From positions 1 through 37,547 of IMG/VR virus record IMGVR_UViG_3300044628_000378: a stretch of 37,547 nt of DNA; one strand, 5' to 3'. The translations under genes and the position numbers were made by a program. Numbering within the stretch: position 1 is the stretch's first letter; the number at the start of each line of letters is the position of its first letter. This document shows positions 11,622 to 18,959 of this stretch, one piece after another. The notes under the pieces are model-generated. The model was not told where the DNA came from, did not search any database, and saw only the letters and a list, made by a program, of their open reading frames with translations. The stretch comes from a virus.

Positions 11622-12653
11622 GTATTCCGCGCCCTCCTCGGGCGCCCACCAGACCTTTACCATGTCGGGATGGTCTGGCGACAGGCTTGGGTTAATCGTT
11701 ACGAGCGCACAGGGGCTGAAGGCGTTATCGCGGAAGCCCCGTTCCTTGGCGTAGCGATCGTAAACCTTGTAGCTGGCGACCTTCATCGTGTGCATGGCGA
11801 TGCCCGTAATCGGGTCTTTAAGCACCGAATAAGCCGATTCGTGCTTGTGCCCGGCGACGTAGATGTGGTCGCGGGTGCCTAGAATTGCAGCCTTCATCGG
11901 CCCGTGCGCTGGGTTCCAGATTGACGAGCCGGTGTGGTCATGCCGGCTGTTGACGCGTACCTCGGCCCCGTTCGGGAAGCGTAGCGCGATGCGCGCCTCG
12001 CTTGACTTGTAAAGCGCGTCCTGCTGTTTAGCAATCCAACGCATCGGATCGCCCGCGCCTGACCACAAGTCGTGGTTGCCGCCAAGTATCCAGAGCCAGT
12101 TGCATCGGCCTACAAACCACTCGGCAAGACGCCAAGCCTGCGCCGCTGACGTACCCTGCTCGCCGTAAAGCTTGGCCAAGCGGCCTACCCAGTTGTTCGT
12201 GGTGTCGCCTACGTTGACGGCGAACAGCCCGTCGGTATCGGAGACAAGTTGCGTGTGCCGCTCTAGCGCGTCGATGTCGGTGCCGTCGTCATCAACGTGC
12301 GGGTCGCCAAAGAACAGGATGCCTATGGCGCCAGGTATCTTGATTCGTACGGGGATGAGCTTACTGGCTTCTTCGTGGTCACGCTTATGCGCAAACTGGC
12401 GCTTGCGGTGTTCAATAAGCTGCTCAATCGGCACGTCGTCCATCGGCAGCGGGGTAAACTCAAAGTCTTTCTCAGGCAGCGTAGCCTTGTTGTACGTTGA
12501 GTCGGGAACCTCAAACCCCTTGGCTTTAAGCCCGTCGATTCGGGCCATGATGGACCGAGTGTTAAGATTCAACAATCGCGCCGCTTCGGCTCTAACTCCG
12601 TTAGCTTCGCGCAGTGCTTTCATTAGTTGATCGTCGGATACTTTACGAGCCAT
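11595..12653 (-). CDS. HTH-metallophosphoesterase fusion, 352 aa
   Basis: Residues 1-45 form a Fis/NtrC-type helix-turn-helix (DDQLMKALREANGVRAEAARLLNL followed by NTRSIMARIDGL). After a linker, a calcineurin-like phosphoesterase domain has GDPHVDD (116-122), VGDTTNN (148-154), GGNHD (191-195), NSRHDH and AGHKHESAY, giving the full set of metal ligands. Possible actions are dephosphorylating nucleotides or nucleic acid ends at a site chosen by the HTH. It is the last gene of the late operon, with GGAG 6 nt before the ATG. Confidence 0.88.
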   Translation of the reverse strand: MARKVSDDQLMKALREANGVRAEAARLLNLNTRSIMARIDGLKAKGFEVPDSTYNKATLPEKDFEFTPLPMDDVPIEQLIEHRKRQFAHKRDHEEASKLIPVRIKIPGAIGILFFGDPHVDDDGTDIDALERHTQLVSDTDGLFAVNVGDTTNNWVGRLAKLYGEQGTSAAQAWRLAEWFVGRCNWLWILGGNHDLWSGAGDPMRWIAKQQDALYKSSEARIALRFPNGAEVRVNSRHDHTGSSIWNPAHGPMKAAILGTRDHIYVAGHKHESAYSVLKDPITGIAMHTMKVASYKVYDRYAKERGFRDNAFSPCALVTINPSLSPDHPDMVKVWWAPEEGAEYLRYLRGRG

Positions 12654-12656
12654 CGT

Positions 12657-13013
12657 TTACTCCATCGTAGTAAGCATTTGTTGCAGTAAATGCCCGAGGC
12701 GATCCACCAGTTGCTCTTGGCGCGACAAGTCATCGTGCCCGGCGACATCAAGCAACGCATGGACGGCTTCGTGCGCCCAAACCTGCTGACGATTCGTGCC
12801 TTTACAAGAGCTTAGAATATGAATCTCATACTTGTCAGGAAGCCACATTCCAACACAATTTTTGCCGTGCCGCCACTTTGAAGGCGGAATAACTTTTACT
12901 TTGATTGTGTGACCGGCAAGTTGGAATTGCCGGGGAATACCGTCGCCACGTGTTATGGCGTTGGTTGCGCCCACTTTTGCAGCGCACGCAGCTTCGCGTT
13001 TTGCGAATCGCAT
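12657..13013 (-). CDS. HExxH-motif putative zinc metalloprotease, 118 aa
   Basis: HEAVH at residues 81-85, followed by GHDDLSRQEQLVDRLG with a candidate third ligand Glu100, resembles small gluzincin or SprT/ImmA-like cores. The N-terminal part has a basic beta-rich segment (HTIKVKVIPPSKW). Translation from the ATG at 13013 overlaps the Rz gene by 61 nt; a GTG at 12974 (codon 14) is an alternative, and neither has a strong ribosome site. Position between the spanins and the HTH-phosphoesterase gives no clear role. Proteolysis of a host or virion protein is possible. Confidence 0.7.
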   Translation of the reverse strand: MRFAKREAACAAKVGATNAITRGDGIPRQFQLAGHTIKVKVIPPSKWRHGKNCVGMWLPDKYEIHILSSCKGTNRQQVWAHEAVHALLDVAGHDDLSRQEQLVDRLGHLLQQMLTTME

Positions 13014-13414
13014 TGGGCGGCTAGCTCGCGGAGGTCGGGGCCGATGTCTGGCCCTTGTTCAAGATTTGCTCCAGCCGATCCTGCACCGCTCCCGGCGGCG
13101 GGGGCGGGGTCATCAGTTCTGGGGGCGGCGTAGCCGGGACGCACTGCATTGGGGTCGCGGCACAACCGGACAGGAGCAGAGCGAACAGGGCGGCTAGCAA
13201 GAGCAGCCAGTTCGGATGCGTACGCAGTCGAAGCCATTTCAGCGCGTATACGAGTAGCGCGCTCGGTCCGTAGTTCAGCTTCCAGACGCTCCACTTGAGG
13301 GCGTATTTCTTCACGGCCTTGCTCCCGAAATGTGTGTACCGCGTAGACTGCCAGCAACCCTAAGCCAGCGGTCAAGATTAAATGCGGCGCGTACTTCAGT
13401 AACCAGTAAGGCAC
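12953..13414 (-). CDS. Rz: i-spanin (Rz-like), 153 aa
   Basis: The N-terminal segment LILTAGLGLLAVYAV (about residues 12-26) is a membrane anchor, followed by a charged coiled coil (REEIRPQVERLEAELRTERATRIRAE), then a Pro/Gly/Ala-rich region and a final helix with Cys. This is the inner-membrane spanin layout. GTG start overlaps the endolysin stop as TAGTG. A lipoprotein gene is nested in another frame within it, as in classical Rz/Rz1. Together they fuse inner and outer membranes in the last step of lysis. Confidence 0.85.
   Translation of the reverse strand: MPYWLLKYAPHLILTAGLGLLAVYAVHTFREQGREEIRPQVERLEAELRTERATRIRAEMASTAYASELAALASRPVRSAPVRLCRDPNAVRPGYAAPRTDDPAPAAGSGAGSAGANLEQGPDIGPDLRELAAQCDSQNAKLRALQKWAQPTP
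13021..13314 (-). CDS. Rz1: o-spanin (Rz1-like lipoprotein) nested in Rz, 97 aa
   Basis: Fully embedded in the Rz gene in another frame. GGAG lies 7 nt before the GTG at 13314. A lipobox LLLSGC puts the lipidated Cys at residue 51, after the hydrophobic LLLLAALFALLLSG. The mature part is proline-rich (TPPPELMTPPPPPG), typical of Rz1. The region before the lipobox is about twice the usual length, with an additional basic, Trp-rich stretch. No ATG, GTG or TTG lies nearer except one TTG within the hydrophobic core. Partner of the i-spanin. Confidence 0.85.
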   Translation of the reverse strand: MKKYALKWSVWKLNYGPSALLVYALKWLRLRTHPNWLLLLAALFALLLSGCAATPMQCVPATPPPELMTPPPPPGAVQDRLEQILNKGQTSAPTSAS

Positions 13415-13755
13415 TACTTTACACCATTATGCTCAAAAGAGTAGTGGTTGCCGTCATTAAATCGGCCGCCCCACCGAGCAAGCGGGTGCTGCTGCTCCCA
13501 CCATTCGCCTAGCGGACGGTGATCTTCGCTTTGCTCCAGAAATTCGCCGTTCTTGAACAGATTAAGGTCAATGGCCAACCGAATCTTGTGGGCGCTGCTC
13601 GGGTGGCTGTAGGACTTGCGGACGCCCATGACGCCATGTACACGGGGGTCGCGGAAGGCGTCGCCTAGCGACACCTCGTAGCCAAGCTCGTAAGCCTTTT
13701 CAATGAGTTTGGCCACCAGGCGTGCGTACACGCGCTGCTTCTGGCCTAGCGTCAC
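13414..13755 (-). CDS. Endolysin, M15 L-Ala-D-Glu peptidase family, 113 aa
   Basis: Zinc and catalytic residues match the T5-type endopeptidase pattern: SSAHKIRLAIDL (H56 and D63, seven apart) and FNDGNHYS (D101 and H104, three apart), with WGGRF just before. The whole protein is the catalytic domain; there is no signal peptide or cell-wall-binding domain, so it needs a holin for release. GTG start overlaps the previous stop as GTGA. It cleaves the peptide stem of peptidoglycan. Confidence 0.93.
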   Translation of the reverse strand: MTLGQKQRVYARLVAKLIEKAYELGYEVSLGDAFRDPRVHGVMGVRKSYSHPSSAHKIRLAIDLNLFKNGEFLEQSEDHRPLGEWWEQQHPLARWGGRFNDGNHYSFEHNGVK

Positions 13756-13979
13756 GGCTTGTCTGCCTTGGCGTCCAGCTTGTCGTTTATGCGCATCAAC
13801 ATGGCTTTGATTTCGTCAATGTCGGCGCGGTAATCAACACGGGTCACGTACGTCAACGGCATGGTGCGCACGTCCTTGTCAAGCCGTTCGATGCTGCGGC
13901 TGATGTTATTAAGTATCCACCCGCCAAACAGACCGGCAATACCTACCGCAATATTGAACAGAATTTGCCCGTCGTCCAT
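13752..13979 (-). CDS. Small membrane protein with N-terminal TM and coiled coil, 75 aa
   Basis: ATG at 13979 has GGAG 6 nt upstream and overlaps the previous TAA as TAATG. A longer in-frame version would start within the neighbouring gene. ILFNIAVGIAGLFGGWIL (residues 6-23) is a membrane segment. The rest is a charged helix (RSIERLDKDVRT, DIDEIKAMLMRINDKLDAK) likely in the cytoplasm or periplasm. Such proteins accompany holins and may act as antiholins or regulators of lysis timing. The position just before the endolysin supports this. Confidence 0.7.
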   Translation of the reverse strand: MDDGQILFNIAVGIAGLFGGWILNNISRSIERLDKDVRTMPLTYVTRVDYRADIDEIKAMLMRINDKLDAKADKP

Positions 13980-14158
13980 TACACGCTCCGTAGCACTAGG
14001 GTAACAAGCCAACTTATCAGCGCACCCGCCGACAGCCACAGCAGCTTCTCAACCCAATCAATCCGTTTTTCTAATCTTGCTACCCGATCGGCGACCGACT
14101 TGACCTTGTGGCCGTAGTCCGTCTTGAGCAGGCGCAAGTCCTTGGTTTCAACCGTCAC
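13979..14158 (-). CDS. XhlA-like small protein with C-terminal TM, 59 aa
   Basis: GTG at 14158 overlaps the holin stop as GTGA; the TAA overlaps the next ATG. Layout: an N-terminal charged segment (VETKDLRLLKTDYGHKV), a heptad-like helix (VADRVARLEKRIDWVEK) and a C-terminal hydrophobic span (LLWLSAGALISWLVTLVL, residues 39-56). This matches the XhlA/haemolysin-type lysis accessory layout, where the coiled coil helps the holin. It is only 59 residues and easily missed. Confidence 0.7.
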   Translation of the reverse strand: MTVETKDLRLLKTDYGHKVKSVADRVARLEKRIDWVEKLLWLSAGALISWLVTLVLRSV

Positions 14159-14361
14159 GTCTTATCTGCAAGCGCCTGCGTTGTAATCGTGCGCAGCACC
14201 AGGTTCGTGACCGCACCAACCAGCAAGATTGACGCCGCAACGTCTTGCCCAAACAACGTCGTCAAGTGCCCGGCAAACATCTCTAGGCTGGCAAGCAGCG
14301 CCAGCGCAACGTTCCACCACACCGTTTTGGATTTAAGCGCACCTTTAATTGCCGGGGGCAT
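14155..14361 (-). CDS. Holin candidate, two TM segments, 68 aa
   Basis: AAGGAG 6 nt before the ATG at 14361 is the strongest ribosome site of the lysis cassette. The N-terminus is basic (MPPAIKGALKSKTVWW). Two hydrophobic segments follow, VALALLASLEMFAGHL (about 18-33) and AASILLVGAVTNLVL (about 43-57), joined by a turn, then a short polar tail. Size and topology fit class II holins and the r1t/phage holin type. It sits first in the lysis cassette after the ejection-protein gene. Confidence 0.75.
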   Translation of the reverse strand: MPPAIKGALKSKTVWWNVALALLASLEMFAGHLTTLFGQDVAASILLVGAVTNLVLRTITTQALADKT

Positions 14362-14371
14362 AATCGTCTCC

Positions 14372-16219
14372 TTAGGGGGCTAATGCGTTTTGGCGCGCTT
14401 CAGCTCCAGCGAGCGCGTTGGTAATGACGGCTGCGGGCGCTGCCGCACGCTGCGCGGCTGCGCCACCTGCACGGACTGCGCCGGTTGCGGTCTGGACCGC
14501 GCCAGCGCGACGCTGCGCAGCCTCAAGGGCTAACGCCGCCGTCTCCGGCTGCAACATGTCAGTGGCAATCTCGATGGCAAGTTTGCGGTCAATCTTGCCC
14601 GCAAGCCGTTTGAGGATGGCGTTGGCCACGGTTGTCACGCGGTTGAGCAACGTCGGCAACTGCGCGCCACCGGCGGCTTCAACCAATAGCTCCGTACCGG
14701 CACGCTCGGCGCTTGGGCCAGCCGGGCGGGCTGCGCGAGCTTGCTCGCGGTACTTAGCCTGACGGGCCAAGTCGCTGCGGATGTCCTCAACAATCTTGAC
14801 CTGATCCGGCGTCAGCACGTCAGAAAGCTTTTCGTAGCGCGGCGCGCCAACGGCAGCGCGCTGAATCGTCTGCGGCGCAGCCTCGACCGCACCTGCAAAC
14901 GCTGCCGGGCGAAGTTTCTGCTCGCCTTGCAGCGCCGAGGTCAACTTGCTTTCAAGAAACTGACCGACTTCCATCTGATTAATGGGCTTGCTGCGCGCTT
15001 GGAACGTGCTGCGGGCCGTGCCGTATTCCGGCACTTGACCTTCCAGCCAGTTGATGAAGTCTTTGCGAGTGCTTGCGATTTTGCTAGCTTCAACTTTGCC
15101 GATACCGTACGTAGCGGGGTTCTGGATAAGATCGTCTAGCGCCAATTTGACGTAGTGCATGTCGGCAGCGGTGTAGTTACCGCCCGAGCCAAACGATGCG
15201 CCTTCTTCAGCGGCCAAAGTTTTAGCGCGTTCAAACGCTTGTTTTACTGACGGCCGCGCCTGCAAACTTTGCAAGGTGGCGTCCTCTACCACAGGCTTTG
15301 CGCCAGCTTGTCCGTACAGCAGCCGCGCTTCAGCCGCGCGGGCGTTTCGAGCCGCAGTAAGCTGCGCCTCAGTGCCGCCCACCTGACGCAGCGACGCCGC
15401 GCGCGCCGCGTCCTGCGCCTGCCGGCGTGCCATGTATTCAGACGGCAGAATCTTCTCCGCCGACTCTTGCAGCGCAGCGAAGCGCGTCGCGCCTACATCG
15501 GCTGCCGCCTCGCCAGCCGTCGGCGTGGCGCCCGGCACAATCTCTGGCTGCCGCAACGCGTTGATAATTTCCGGTGCGCGGCCTTCAGCGGCTTCAAGCA
15601 GCACATTAGCCTTACCGCCGATTGCTGCGCGTTCTAGCGCGTTGACGCCAGCGCGACCGGCAACCGCCACAGGTGCCGTAACAACGCGCGTGGGGTCCGT
15701 AACACGCGAAACAGTGCCGAGCACTTGTCCGGCGCGACCTGGCGCGGCGGCGGCGCCTGCACCCGTTAGCGTGGACACATCAGCGAGAAAGCCAACGGGG
15801 TCCGTTGCAATGGTGTTCTTAAACGCTTCGACGTTGCTGTAGCGGTCGCGGTATGCGCCACCGACAGCATTAGCCTTGTCAATAAACCTTTGCGCTATGT
15901 CGGGTCGAGCTATCCACTCGGGCGGAAGGAATCGTATGTACGCGCCCGTAAACACTTCAGCAAGTTCGTTTACCGTTTTGACGGGATTGGTAACAGCGGT
16001 GTACAGACCTTTAAAAAGCTGCGCACCGCTTTCGGGAATGTTGGTAAGAGCTTCGCGGCCAACCTGTGCCCAAGTGCGGCCAGCAGGCTCTTGGCCTACC
16101 GCACCGCGCCCTTCGGTGGCATCCCAAACAACTTTGCTTGGGTCAATCGGCGCGCTTCTTCGGGCCGTGGTCGGCTGAGCGGGAGCGTCCCACTTAACCT
16201 TACTGGGGTCAATCGCCAT
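14372..16219 (-). CDS. Ejection (DNA transfer) protein, P22 gp16-like position, 615 aa
   Basis: I choose ATG 16219 (GGGAG 8 nt upstream) over an in-frame start 27 bases earlier. Two short repeats, AIDPSKVKWDA and PIDPSKVVWDA, open the protein. The body is Ala-rich and helical with a hydrophobic Ala/Gly region (VSTLTGAGAAAAPGRAG), as expected for proteins ejected with the DNA and inserted in the host envelope. Length (615 against 609) and place in the gp7-gp20-gp16 order agree with P22 gp16. Direct sequence similarity cannot be judged here. Confidence 0.7.
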   Translation of the reverse strand: MAIDPSKVKWDAPAQPTTARRSAPIDPSKVVWDATEGRGAVGQEPAGRTWAQVGREALTNIPESGAQLFKGLYTAVTNPVKTVNELAEVFTGAYIRFLPPEWIARPDIAQRFIDKANAVGGAYRDRYSNVEAFKNTIATDPVGFLADVSTLTGAGAAAAPGRAGQVLGTVSRVTDPTRVVTAPVAVAGRAGVNALERAAIGGKANVLLEAAEGRAPEIINALRQPEIVPGATPTAGEAAADVGATRFAALQESAEKILPSEYMARRQAQDAARAASLRQVGGTEAQLTAARNARAAEARLLYGQAGAKPVVEDATLQSLQARPSVKQAFERAKTLAAEEGASFGSGGNYTAADMHYVKLALDDLIQNPATYGIGKVEASKIASTRKDFINWLEGQVPEYGTARSTFQARSKPINQMEVGQFLESKLTSALQGEQKLRPAAFAGAVEAAPQTIQRAAVGAPRYEKLSDVLTPDQVKIVEDIRSDLARQAKYREQARAARPAGPSAERAGTELLVEAAGGAQLPTLLNRVTTVANAILKRLAGKIDRKLAIEIATDMLQPETAALALEAAQRRAGAVQTATGAVRAGGAAAQRAAAPAAVITNALAGAEARQNALAP

Positions 16220-17396
16220 ACTCAACGCTCCCGTCCGTGTATTCAACTACGGGGCGGCCGTTCAATGTACCGCGACGCTTGACCTGACGGGAAACATTGA
16301 TTTCGGGATAGTAGTCCAACACTTCAGGCTCTTTCTTAGCCAACATACCGCGCTCGGTGTTGTACCGATCAATGACATTTTGAGCCGACTGGTTGTTGAT
16401 GCGGATGATTCGGCGGATACTGTTAACGTCAAGCGTCTCCTCGCCCGCCGCAATCTTTTTGGCAAACTCGCGGTCAGCGTCCGAAAGGCCCGTACCGGCA
16501 CCGAACGCGGTGATGCGCTCGGCAACCTGCTGACCAACGCCAGCAAAGTAAGCTTCGGTTGCTGACACGTCAATACCAACGGCTTTGGCCACAGCCGTCC
16601 GCGCGTTGGCAAACGTACCCGAAATAAACTTCGGATCGTCCAACAGCGGCGAAAGTTGTTCAGAATTTTGCAGCGAAGATACGGCTGACTCGGCTTTCGT
16701 ACGGAAATCATCAAGCCGCTTGGCTGCCGTTTCACCCAGCGTTTTGCTAAATTCTTTAGCCGCCGGCAAGTTGACCGTAGTGCGCGCAGCTCCCGCGCCC
16801 GCGATACGCGCTTTTTGCGCCTCAACTTGGGGCGACATGGGCACAAACAGTTTAGCGCGTTCAGCCGCCGGAATCTGCGACAGGAACTGTCCGCGCAACG
16901 CCGCTTGGAGCTGCGCCGGGTCATCGGGCAACGAGTTTACGGCGTAGTCGCGGAACTGCGGCACAATGGTGCCCTGCGCAATCATAAAGTCTACTTGATC
17001 AATCACCTGCGCCTTGGTGGGCGGCGCTTGGCCATACGCAAAGTCGCCAAGCATTTTCTGAAACCGGCCATAGTTATCGTCGGCCAGTTTAGCTTCGGCG
17101 GCGGCAGTTTCCACGCCGGTCTTTTTTACCGTGGCGCGCTTGCTTTCGGTTTCGGCCATTGCCGACGCAAGTTCAGCGCCAGGCTTGCCAAAACGCAAAA
17201 GCTGGTTCTGCGCTTCGGGCGTGCTCAGATCGGCGGAAGACAGGTAGTTGCGGAACTCCAACTCCCGCTGCGCGGCCGCCAGTTCTTGCTGCTCCTTAAG
17301 GCGCTGGGCGCGGACGCCACGGCCGGCCTCAAGCCCCTGCACATACGAGCCGAGGATGTTGACCGGCTCCAGTTGGGTTGCACCGATGACTGCCAT
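16209..17396 (-). CDS. Ejection (DNA transfer) protein, P22 gp20-like position, 395 aa
   Basis: ATG at 17396 follows the upstream stop by 3 bases and has GGGG 6 nt before it. Residues 20-60 form a highly charged coiled coil (AQRLKEQQELAAAQRELEFR). The rest is helical and rich in Ala/Gln, with no enzyme motif. It sits between the gp7-like and gp16-like genes and overlaps the latter by 11 nt, so it should be the second of three proteins ejected into the host at infection. Confidence 0.7.
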   Translation of the reverse strand: MAVIGATQLEPVNILGSYVQGLEAGRGVRAQRLKEQQELAAAQRELEFRNYLSSADLSTPEAQNQLLRFGKPGAELASAMAETESKRATVKKTGVETAAAEAKLADDNYGRFQKMLGDFAYGQAPPTKAQVIDQVDFMIAQGTIVPQFRDYAVNSLPDDPAQLQAALRGQFLSQIPAAERAKLFVPMSPQVEAQKARIAGAGAARTTVNLPAAKEFSKTLGETAAKRLDDFRTKAESAVSSLQNSEQLSPLLDDPKFISGTFANARTAVAKAVGIDVSATEAYFAGVGQQVAERITAFGAGTGLSDADREFAKKIAAGEETLDVNSIRRIIRINNQSAQNVIDRYNTERGMLAKKEPEVLDYYPEINVSRQVKRRGTLNGRPVVEYTDGSVEYGD

Positions 17397-17399
17397 GAC

Positions 17400-18161
17400 T
17401 TACCCCACGTTCCCGTATTGCGGACCCTGATAGTTAAACGCCATCAGGTTGTTGCTAGCGGGCGATGACACGCCGGTCGGGCCGAAATACCCGCCCCTAG
17501 ACAGGCCGTAGCCCATGGCCGCTTGGCCAAGTGCGTTAGAGAGCGCGTTAGCCTGACCAAGATAGCCAGACGCGCGAGCCTGACCGCCCTGCATGAGCAG
17601 GTTGCCGACATTGGTGCCCATCTGGCCAGCCTGTTGACCAACCTGCTGCGTAGCCGCTTGCCCCGCGCCGTAGAGGCTGCCGAGGACGCCGAGGCGGTTG
17701 CCGAGCAACGCTTGGGCGCGGTTAAAGGCGTTCATGTACTCCTGCGAACCCATCTCCTGACCGTAGCGCGCACCGGCGCGGATTGCTCCGCCGCCAAGGT
17801 ACTGACCGCGCGCGGCCTGCATGCGCTCTAGCGCCTTCTCGCCTTCCGCCAGACGGAACGCGTAGCCGGGGTCCGTTTGCATGTCGGCGGCGCTAAACGG
17901 CCGCCCTAACGAGCCGTACCCGGTCGAAGCGGCGTCGCCGCCAAGACCTAGCAACCGCAGCATTTCGTTCTGCGACGTAATGCCCGCCTGACGAAACGGC
18001 TCTTGCAGCTCCGTCTGCCGCTCAAATATCTCTCGCTGAACCTGCGCCGCTTGATCGGCGGCTTGGGTCTGCGCTCGGGCAGCTCTGCTGGCTCCCCGCG
18101 ATGCGACAGCGCCACCAACGACGGCGCTGCCAAGAATTGCTGCTGCGGTTCCAATGGCCAT
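17400..18161 (-). CDS. Ejection protein, P22 gp7-like, 253 aa
   Basis: The N-terminus AAAILGSAVVGGAVASR (about 5-21) is a Gly/Ala hydrophobic segment followed by a coiled coil (RAARAQTQAADQAAQVQREIFERQTELQEPFRQAG), the usual start of podovirus DNA-transfer proteins. The second half has Gly/Gln/Ala repeats (GQAATQQVGQQAGQMG, QARASGYLGQANALSN). GAGG precedes the ATG, and the start overlaps the GNAT stop as TAATG. Length 253 against 229 for P22 gp7. Confidence 0.75.
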   Translation of the reverse strand: MAIGTAAAILGSAVVGGAVASRGASRAARAQTQAADQAAQVQREIFERQTELQEPFRQAGITSQNEMLRLLGLGGDAASTGYGSLGRPFSAADMQTDPGYAFRLAEGEKALERMQAARGQYLGGGAIRAGARYGQEMGSQEYMNAFNRAQALLGNRLGVLGSLYGAGQAATQQVGQQAGQMGTNVGNLLMQGGQARASGYLGQANALSNALGQAAMGYGLSRGGYFGPTGVSSPASNNLMAFNYQGPQYGNVG

Positions 18162-18619
18162 TACGCCACCTCTCTAATATACGTGCGTTCCATAGGACGA
18201 AAGCCTTTTCGCGCATAAAGATTAGCCATCTTATCCGCGCGTTCATCTTCAAGGGCAATCATAAAAAGCGCGACGGCGCCTTTTGCGGATGCCCACGATT
18301 CAATCGTTTTGTACATGGCTTGACCAGCTCCTTTGCCTCGCGCTTCGGGGGTCAGCCACCACCACAACTCCTGCACTACCATACTGGTCGGGCTGAAGTA
18401 CATAGGGTAGAACAATGCACCGGCAATGCCAATAATCTTGCCATCGTCTTCAGCCAACCAGACGCCAACCGACGGATCGTGGATGGCGCGTAAGTAAAAG
18501 TCTGAATACCCATCCGCGTCAAACGGGATGACCCCGTGCATCGGGGACGCCGCATGGAACGCCTGCGCAAGCGGCAGGTAGCGCGGCAAGTCCTCGGCGA
18601 TGGCGTTGCGGACGATCAC
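18161..18619 (-). CDS. GNAT family N-acetyltransferase in the tail/ejection gene block, 152 aa
   Basis: The protein opens VRNAIAEDLPRYLPLAQAF, the typical GNAT beta1-alpha1. The acetyl-CoA loop ARGKGAGQ (about 93-100) follows the strand VQELWWWLTPEARG. The C-terminal YARKGFRPMERTYIRE closes the fold. The GTG start overlaps the upstream stop (GTGA). It lies where P22 has gp14 (between tail genes and gp7) and has the same size class. It could acetylate a virion protein or a host target; the substrate is not visible. Confidence 0.9.
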   Translation of the reverse strand: MIVRNAIAEDLPRYLPLAQAFHAASPMHGVIPFDADGYSDFYLRAIHDPSVGVWLAEDDGKIIGIAGALFYPMYFSPTSMVVQELWWWLTPEARGKGAGQAMYKTIESWASAKGAVALFMIALEDERADKMANLYARKGFRPMERTYIREVA

Positions 18620-18951
18620 GAAATCTCTCGGCCTGAAGCGCGGATGTTGATGGCCGTGGCCGCTGACGCAATCGTTGAGATTGACCCGCCAGGAGCAAGC
18701 ACATGGCCGACGATTTCGGGGAACGTGTACGTCTCCGAGGGCAGCAGGGTCTTGCTTTTAATGATTAGGTTCTGGTTGCCGGCGTTATCAAACTGCGTCA
18801 CAAGGTTGACCGAAATGGTCCGAGCCGACGTGTCGTAGTTAGTCGCCGTAAACTTGTCGATAATGGCCGACACGCCCGAGGCGCTGTACTGCGTCGTCTG
18901 GCTAGACTCCGCAATCTTGGCCGGAATTAAAACTCGTACGTTAACTGCCAT
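18616..18951 (-). CDS. Small tail/virion protein, 111 aa, unknown
   Basis: AGGTG precedes the ATG at 18951. The sequence is beta-rich, Ser/Thr/Ala-rich and nearly neutral (VRVLIPAKIAESSQTTQYSAS, NYDTSARTISVNLVTQFDNAGNQNLIIKSKTLLPSE), suggesting a beta-sandwich virion component. It is placed between the glycine-rich adhesin and the GNAT gene. The balanced beta-sandwich pattern resembles fibre- or decoration-associated proteins, but I cannot name a family. Confidence 0.7.
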   Translation of the reverse strand: MAVNVRVLIPAKIAESSQTTQYSASGVSAIIDKFTATNYDTSARTISVNLVTQFDNAGNQNLIIKSKTLLPSETYTFPEIVGHVLAPGGSISTIASAATAINIRASGREIS

Positions 18952-18959
18952 GTGTCACC

